The position numbers and the translations under genes are program-made. A stretch of 6,656 nt of DNA from an uncultured Bacilli bacterium (GTDB lineage Bacteria > Bacillota_I > Bacilli_A > RF39 > UBA660): contig CALVVV010000063.1 in the NCBI GenBank assembly GCA_944363995.1, positions 1 through 6,656 of the forward strand, in the 5' to 3' direction. Positions 4,554 to 6,656 of this stretch are shown here, one piece after another; within the stretch, counting starts at the first letter, position 1; every line of letters begins with the position of its first letter. The notes beneath the pieces are model-generated. The model worked only from the letters and a program-made list of their open reading frames with translations. It searched no databases and had not been told where the DNA came from.

Positions 4554-5916
4554 AATTATTAATTCCATGATGGACAGTTGGACTAGTTTCGTTTAAATAA
4601 GCAAAAACATAATTGTTAGCTAAACCATATTGTATTATTTTTTCCACAGCTTTTATACTATTATATTTGGTATCGTGCTGTAAAACAACATTGTTACCTT
4701 TTCTTAAATTTTTAATAACATTATTAACAATTTTATTTGTATCATTAGTAGCAGTATCACCAGCCGATACATTCCAATCAAAATATTTATATCCTCTTAA
4801 TTCAACTTCTTTAGATAACCTTGTCATTATTCCTTTATTAAAATTACTTACGGTATTAGAACTACCACCAGCAAATCTCAATATATGGCTATATTCACCA
4901 GTTATTTTTTTAATTCTATTATTAACTTTATCAATATCTTTAAAGAAAGCATCTTCACTTTTATAAATTTCATTATATTTATGACTATATGTGTGAATAC
5001 CAATACTATGTCCTTCTTGATAAGCTCTTTTAATTACTTTATCACTGCCATTACTTGTAATAAAGAATGTTGCTTTAACATTATACTTCTTTAATATATC
5101 CAATAATTCATTAGTATATCCGCTTGGACCATCATCAAATGTTAAATAAATAACTTTATTACCTACAGGAATATCCGGATTTTTTTTATAAACATAAATA
5201 GTTCGTGTTATTTTACTTTCATTGTTATAATCATCTTTGACACTATAAGTTAAAACATATTTGCCGCTTTTACTACTATTTACTTCACCACTTACTTTTA
5301 CCCTATCATTAATATTACCTAAACAATTATCCGTAGCAGTATACCCTGGTTCTTTATAATTTTTTCCTAGTTCAAGATACATAATACTTGAGCCTTTTAA
5401 CTTTATCTTAGGTTTTTCTTTATCTTGATAATTTATCGGTATTTCTAAAATAGTTTCATTATGTGAACTATCACTAACTTTCAATATATATTTATTATCT
5501 TTTATTTCTTTTAGTACTTTATAAGTTATATCATTGTCATAATTATCAATAGCCTTATAATTAATAATTCCTTCTTTATTTGGACAGGATTCAATTATAT
5601 CTTTATCCACAGTAATAACTGGTGCTTCATCATCAAATACATTAACTTTTTTTATAACTTTTTTATGTTTAAATAATGTATTTGCTTCATACTCTACTTC
5701 GTAATTACCAATTTTATTAATATCGATATTACTATTTATGTTTACTGGTAATTTAGCCAAACAAAAACCAAATATATCTTCTAAACAACTTGATACACTT
5801 AATTCTTGCTCACTAAAAACTTTGATATCTTCAGTTAAAAAATCGATATCAATACGAAGCGTTAAAACATAAAGTAAGATTAATAATATAAAACTTCCAA
5901 TAACTACTTTTTTCAT
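4552..5916 (-). CDS. Membrane-anchored polysaccharide deacetylase (NodB/CE4) with Ig-like modules
   Basis: The predicted role is metal-dependent removal of N-acetyl groups from peptidoglycan or another wall glycan outside the membrane. Residues 4-20 are a signal anchor. Residues about 60-165 look like beta-rich Ig/HYR-like modules (DDEAPVITV, DKEKPKIKL). Residues 166-243 fit a DUF5011-type Ig domain (YLELGKNYKEPGYTATDN, then GKYVLTYSVKDDYNN). The NodB domain occupies about 253-445. It shows TFDDGPS (259-265, base and metal Asp D261/D262), HTYSH (308-312, metal His), RFAGG (347-351), DWNVSAGD (380-387) and VLQHD (411-415). The usual Pro of the RxPGG motif is Ala349. Four Cys in the N-terminal part (44, 52, 111, 198) could form disulfides. 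AGAGGT lies 3 nt before the ATG. The CwlD-like amidase is directly downstream, and the pair fits a joint role in muramic-lactam or deacetylated glycan formation. The exact substrate is not provable from sequence. Confidence 0.93.
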   Translation of the reverse strand: MKKVVIGSFILLILLYVLTLRIDIDFLTEDIKVFSEQELSVSSCLEDIFGFCLAKLPVNINSNIDINKIGNYEVEYEANTLFKHKKVIKKVNVFDDEAPVITVDKDIIESCPNKEGIINYKAIDNYDNDITYKVLKEIKDNKYILKVSDSSHNETILEIPINYQDKEKPKIKLKGSSIMYLELGKNYKEPGYTATDNCLGNINDRVKVSGEVNSSKSGKYVLTYSVKDDYNNESKITRTIYVYKKNPDIPVGNKVIYLTFDDGPSGYTNELLDILKKYNVKATFFITSNGSDKVIKRAYQEGHSIGIHTYSHKYNEIYKSEDAFFKDIDKVNNRIKKITGEYSHILRFAGGSSNTVSNFNKGIMTRLSKEVELRGYKYFDWNVSAGDTATNDTNKIVNNVIKNLRKGNNVVLQHDTKYNSIKAVEKIIQYGLANNYVFAYLNETSPTVHHGINN

Positions 5917-5919
5917 AAT

Positions 5920-5925
5920 ACCTCT
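5920..5925 (-). promoter_or_regulatory. Ribosome binding site of the deacetylase gene
   Basis: AGAGGT on the minus strand lies 3 nt before the ATG at 5916. The spacing is short but usable. It supports this start, which also gives a normal MKKVVIGSFILL signal anchor. No convincing promoter was found in the 46 bp between this site and the preceding terminator. Confidence 0.65.
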
Positions 5926-5971
5926 ATTGTACCATATTTAATTTTTATTTAAAGTCATTTTGTAAATATTT

Positions 5972-5997
5972 AAAAAATTAGACACTTTTTTGTCTAA
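5972..5997 (-). terminator. Intrinsic terminator overlapping the pseudouridine synthase stop codon
   Basis: The minus strand reads TTAGACA (5997-5991), an AAAAAG loop, TGTCTAA (5984-5978) and then T6 (5977-5972): a perfect 7-bp stem with a T-tract. The TAG stop (5996-5994) lies within the first arm. It separates the housekeeping RNA-modification gene from the wall genes that follow. Confidence 0.8.
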
Positions 5998-6635
5998 AAT
6001 AAATTCCACGGATAATAATTTGGTAGTAATTCTTCAAAAACCAATTTTTCTTTAGTTATCGGATGGTAAAAAGTTAATTTATTAGCAAATAAACAAATAG
6101 GTATTTTTTTAATTTCTATTTTATTATATTTGTTATCTCCTACTAACGGATGATTATGATAAGAAAATTGCACTCTTATTTGGTGTGATCTACCTGTTTG
6201 TAAATTAATTTTAACTAATGAATAATTATCAACATATTTTACCAATTCATATTCTAAAATTGACTCTTTGCCATTTTTATCTACTTTAGTTATATTTGTT
6301 TTTTTATCTTTTAACAAATTATCTTTATAAATACCTTTATCAACTTTTCCAATAACAATGGCGTGATATTCTTTTTTTAATTGTTTCGATCTTATTTGTT
6401 CACTTAATCTTGAAGCCGCTTTACTAGTTTTAGCAAAAACCATTACGCCACTTACAGGTCGATCTAATCTATGAACTAACCCTAAATAGACATTCCCAGG
6501 CTTATTATATTTTTCTTTTAAGTATTGTTTTAACATACTTAATAAATCTTTATCTTTTGATTCATCTTCACAAACAGGAACATTAACTGGTTTTACTACT
6601 ACTAATAAATGATTATCTTCATATAGTATCTTCAT
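5994..6635 (-). CDS. RluA-family RNA pseudouridine synthase (short form without S4 domain)
   Basis: The enzyme isomerises uridine to pseudouridine in rRNA or tRNA in the cytoplasm. Counting from the ATG at 6635 (213 residues), the N-terminus MKILYEDNHLLVVVKP is the typical family opening. HRLDRPVSGV (55-64) carries the catalytic Asp58. KEYHAIVIG (88-96) holds the conserved Tyr. TGRSHQIRVQ (147-156) and HPLVGDNKY (162-170) are the other conserved RluA motifs. There is no N-terminal S4 RNA-binding domain, so it resembles RluA- or TruC-sized members; the modified position cannot be assigned. An in-frame ATG at 6650 would add MEDGK, but only 6 bases lie upstream of it in the window. I prefer 6635 because it matches the family start and has GGAAG 8 nt upstream. 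The start is uncertain; the family assignment is firm. Confidence 0.92.
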   Translation of the reverse strand: MKILYEDNHLLVVVKPVNVPVCEDESKDKDLLSMLKQYLKEKYNKPGNVYLGLVHRLDRPVSGVMVFAKTSKAASRLSEQIRSKQLKKEYHAIVIGKVDKGIYKDNLLKDKKTNITKVDKNGKESILEYELVKYVDNYSLVKINLQTGRSHQIRVQFSYHNHPLVGDNKYNKIEIKKIPICLFANKLTFYHPITKEKLVFEELLPNYYPWNLF

Positions 6636-6656
6636 TTTCCCATCTTCCATATATAC

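Noticed and set aside
4613..5094. Plus-strand open frames at 4613-4966 and 4885-5094.
   Set aside because: They are antisense shadows of the NodB domain, which has all its catalytic motifs on the minus strand.
5926..5934. Extended -10-like TGGTACAAT upstream of the deacetylase.
   Set aside because: Transcription would begin near 5919, after the AGAGGT site, giving an almost leaderless message that conflicts with the ribosome binding site; no good -35 at 16-18 bp.
1..6656. Mollicute genetic code with TGA as Trp.
   Set aside because: Trp codons checked are TGG, no in-frame TGA is needed in any gene, and the window encodes peptidoglycan enzymes, which wall-less mycoplasmas lack.

Overview
The window is very AT-rich, and every supportable gene lies on the minus strand, transcribed from the right end towards the left. 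The low GC content, the Shine-Dalgarno sites (GGAGG, AGGTGGAG, AGAGGT), the short intrinsic terminators with T-tracts and the peptidoglycan enzymes of Bacillota type point to a low-GC Gram-positive bacterium. It resembles an uncultured Erysipelotrichia, RF39-like or Bacilli lineage from gut; the lineage is my inference. Trp is encoded by TGG and no in-frame TGA occurs, so the standard bacterial code suffices.

In transcription order the layout is as follows. (1) 6635-5994 is a short RluA-family pseudouridine synthase, closed by a terminator whose stem includes its stop codon. (2) 5916-4552 is a membrane-anchored, NodB-type polysaccharide deacetylase with Ig-like modules between anchor and enzyme. 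It ends in TAG-TAG, and the terminator stem again includes the stops. (3) 4507-3845 is a CwlD-like N-acetylmuramoyl-L-alanine amidase, followed by an AT-only-looking but perfect 14-bp hairpin terminator. (4) A bicistronic unit starts from a plausible sigma-A promoter at 3755-3727. Its first gene (3706-2354) encodes a single-pass protein with a Cys- and aromatic-rich ectodomain. Ten bases later comes a very long coiled-coil gene (2343 to beyond base 1) that runs off the left edge without a stop.

The left third looks like non-coding or plus-strand repeats at first sight, but it is one continuous minus-strand reading frame of at least 781 codons. The protein has about 535 residues of cytoplasmic coiled coil, itself an ancient tandem duplication of about 260 residues. 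Then come an 18-residue repeat block, one transmembrane helix, an acidic stretch, and a Thr-Pro-Glu-Pro stalk still running at the window edge.

Two themes stand out. The adjacent amidase and deacetylase are the two activity classes that together make muramic-delta-lactam in spore cortex, so a shared peptidoglycan-modifying role is plausible. The ectodomain gene and the coiled-coil/stalk gene form an operon that I do not recognise. It is predicted to link a cytoplasmic coiled coil to the cell wall, and it is the best candidate here for an undescribed system.
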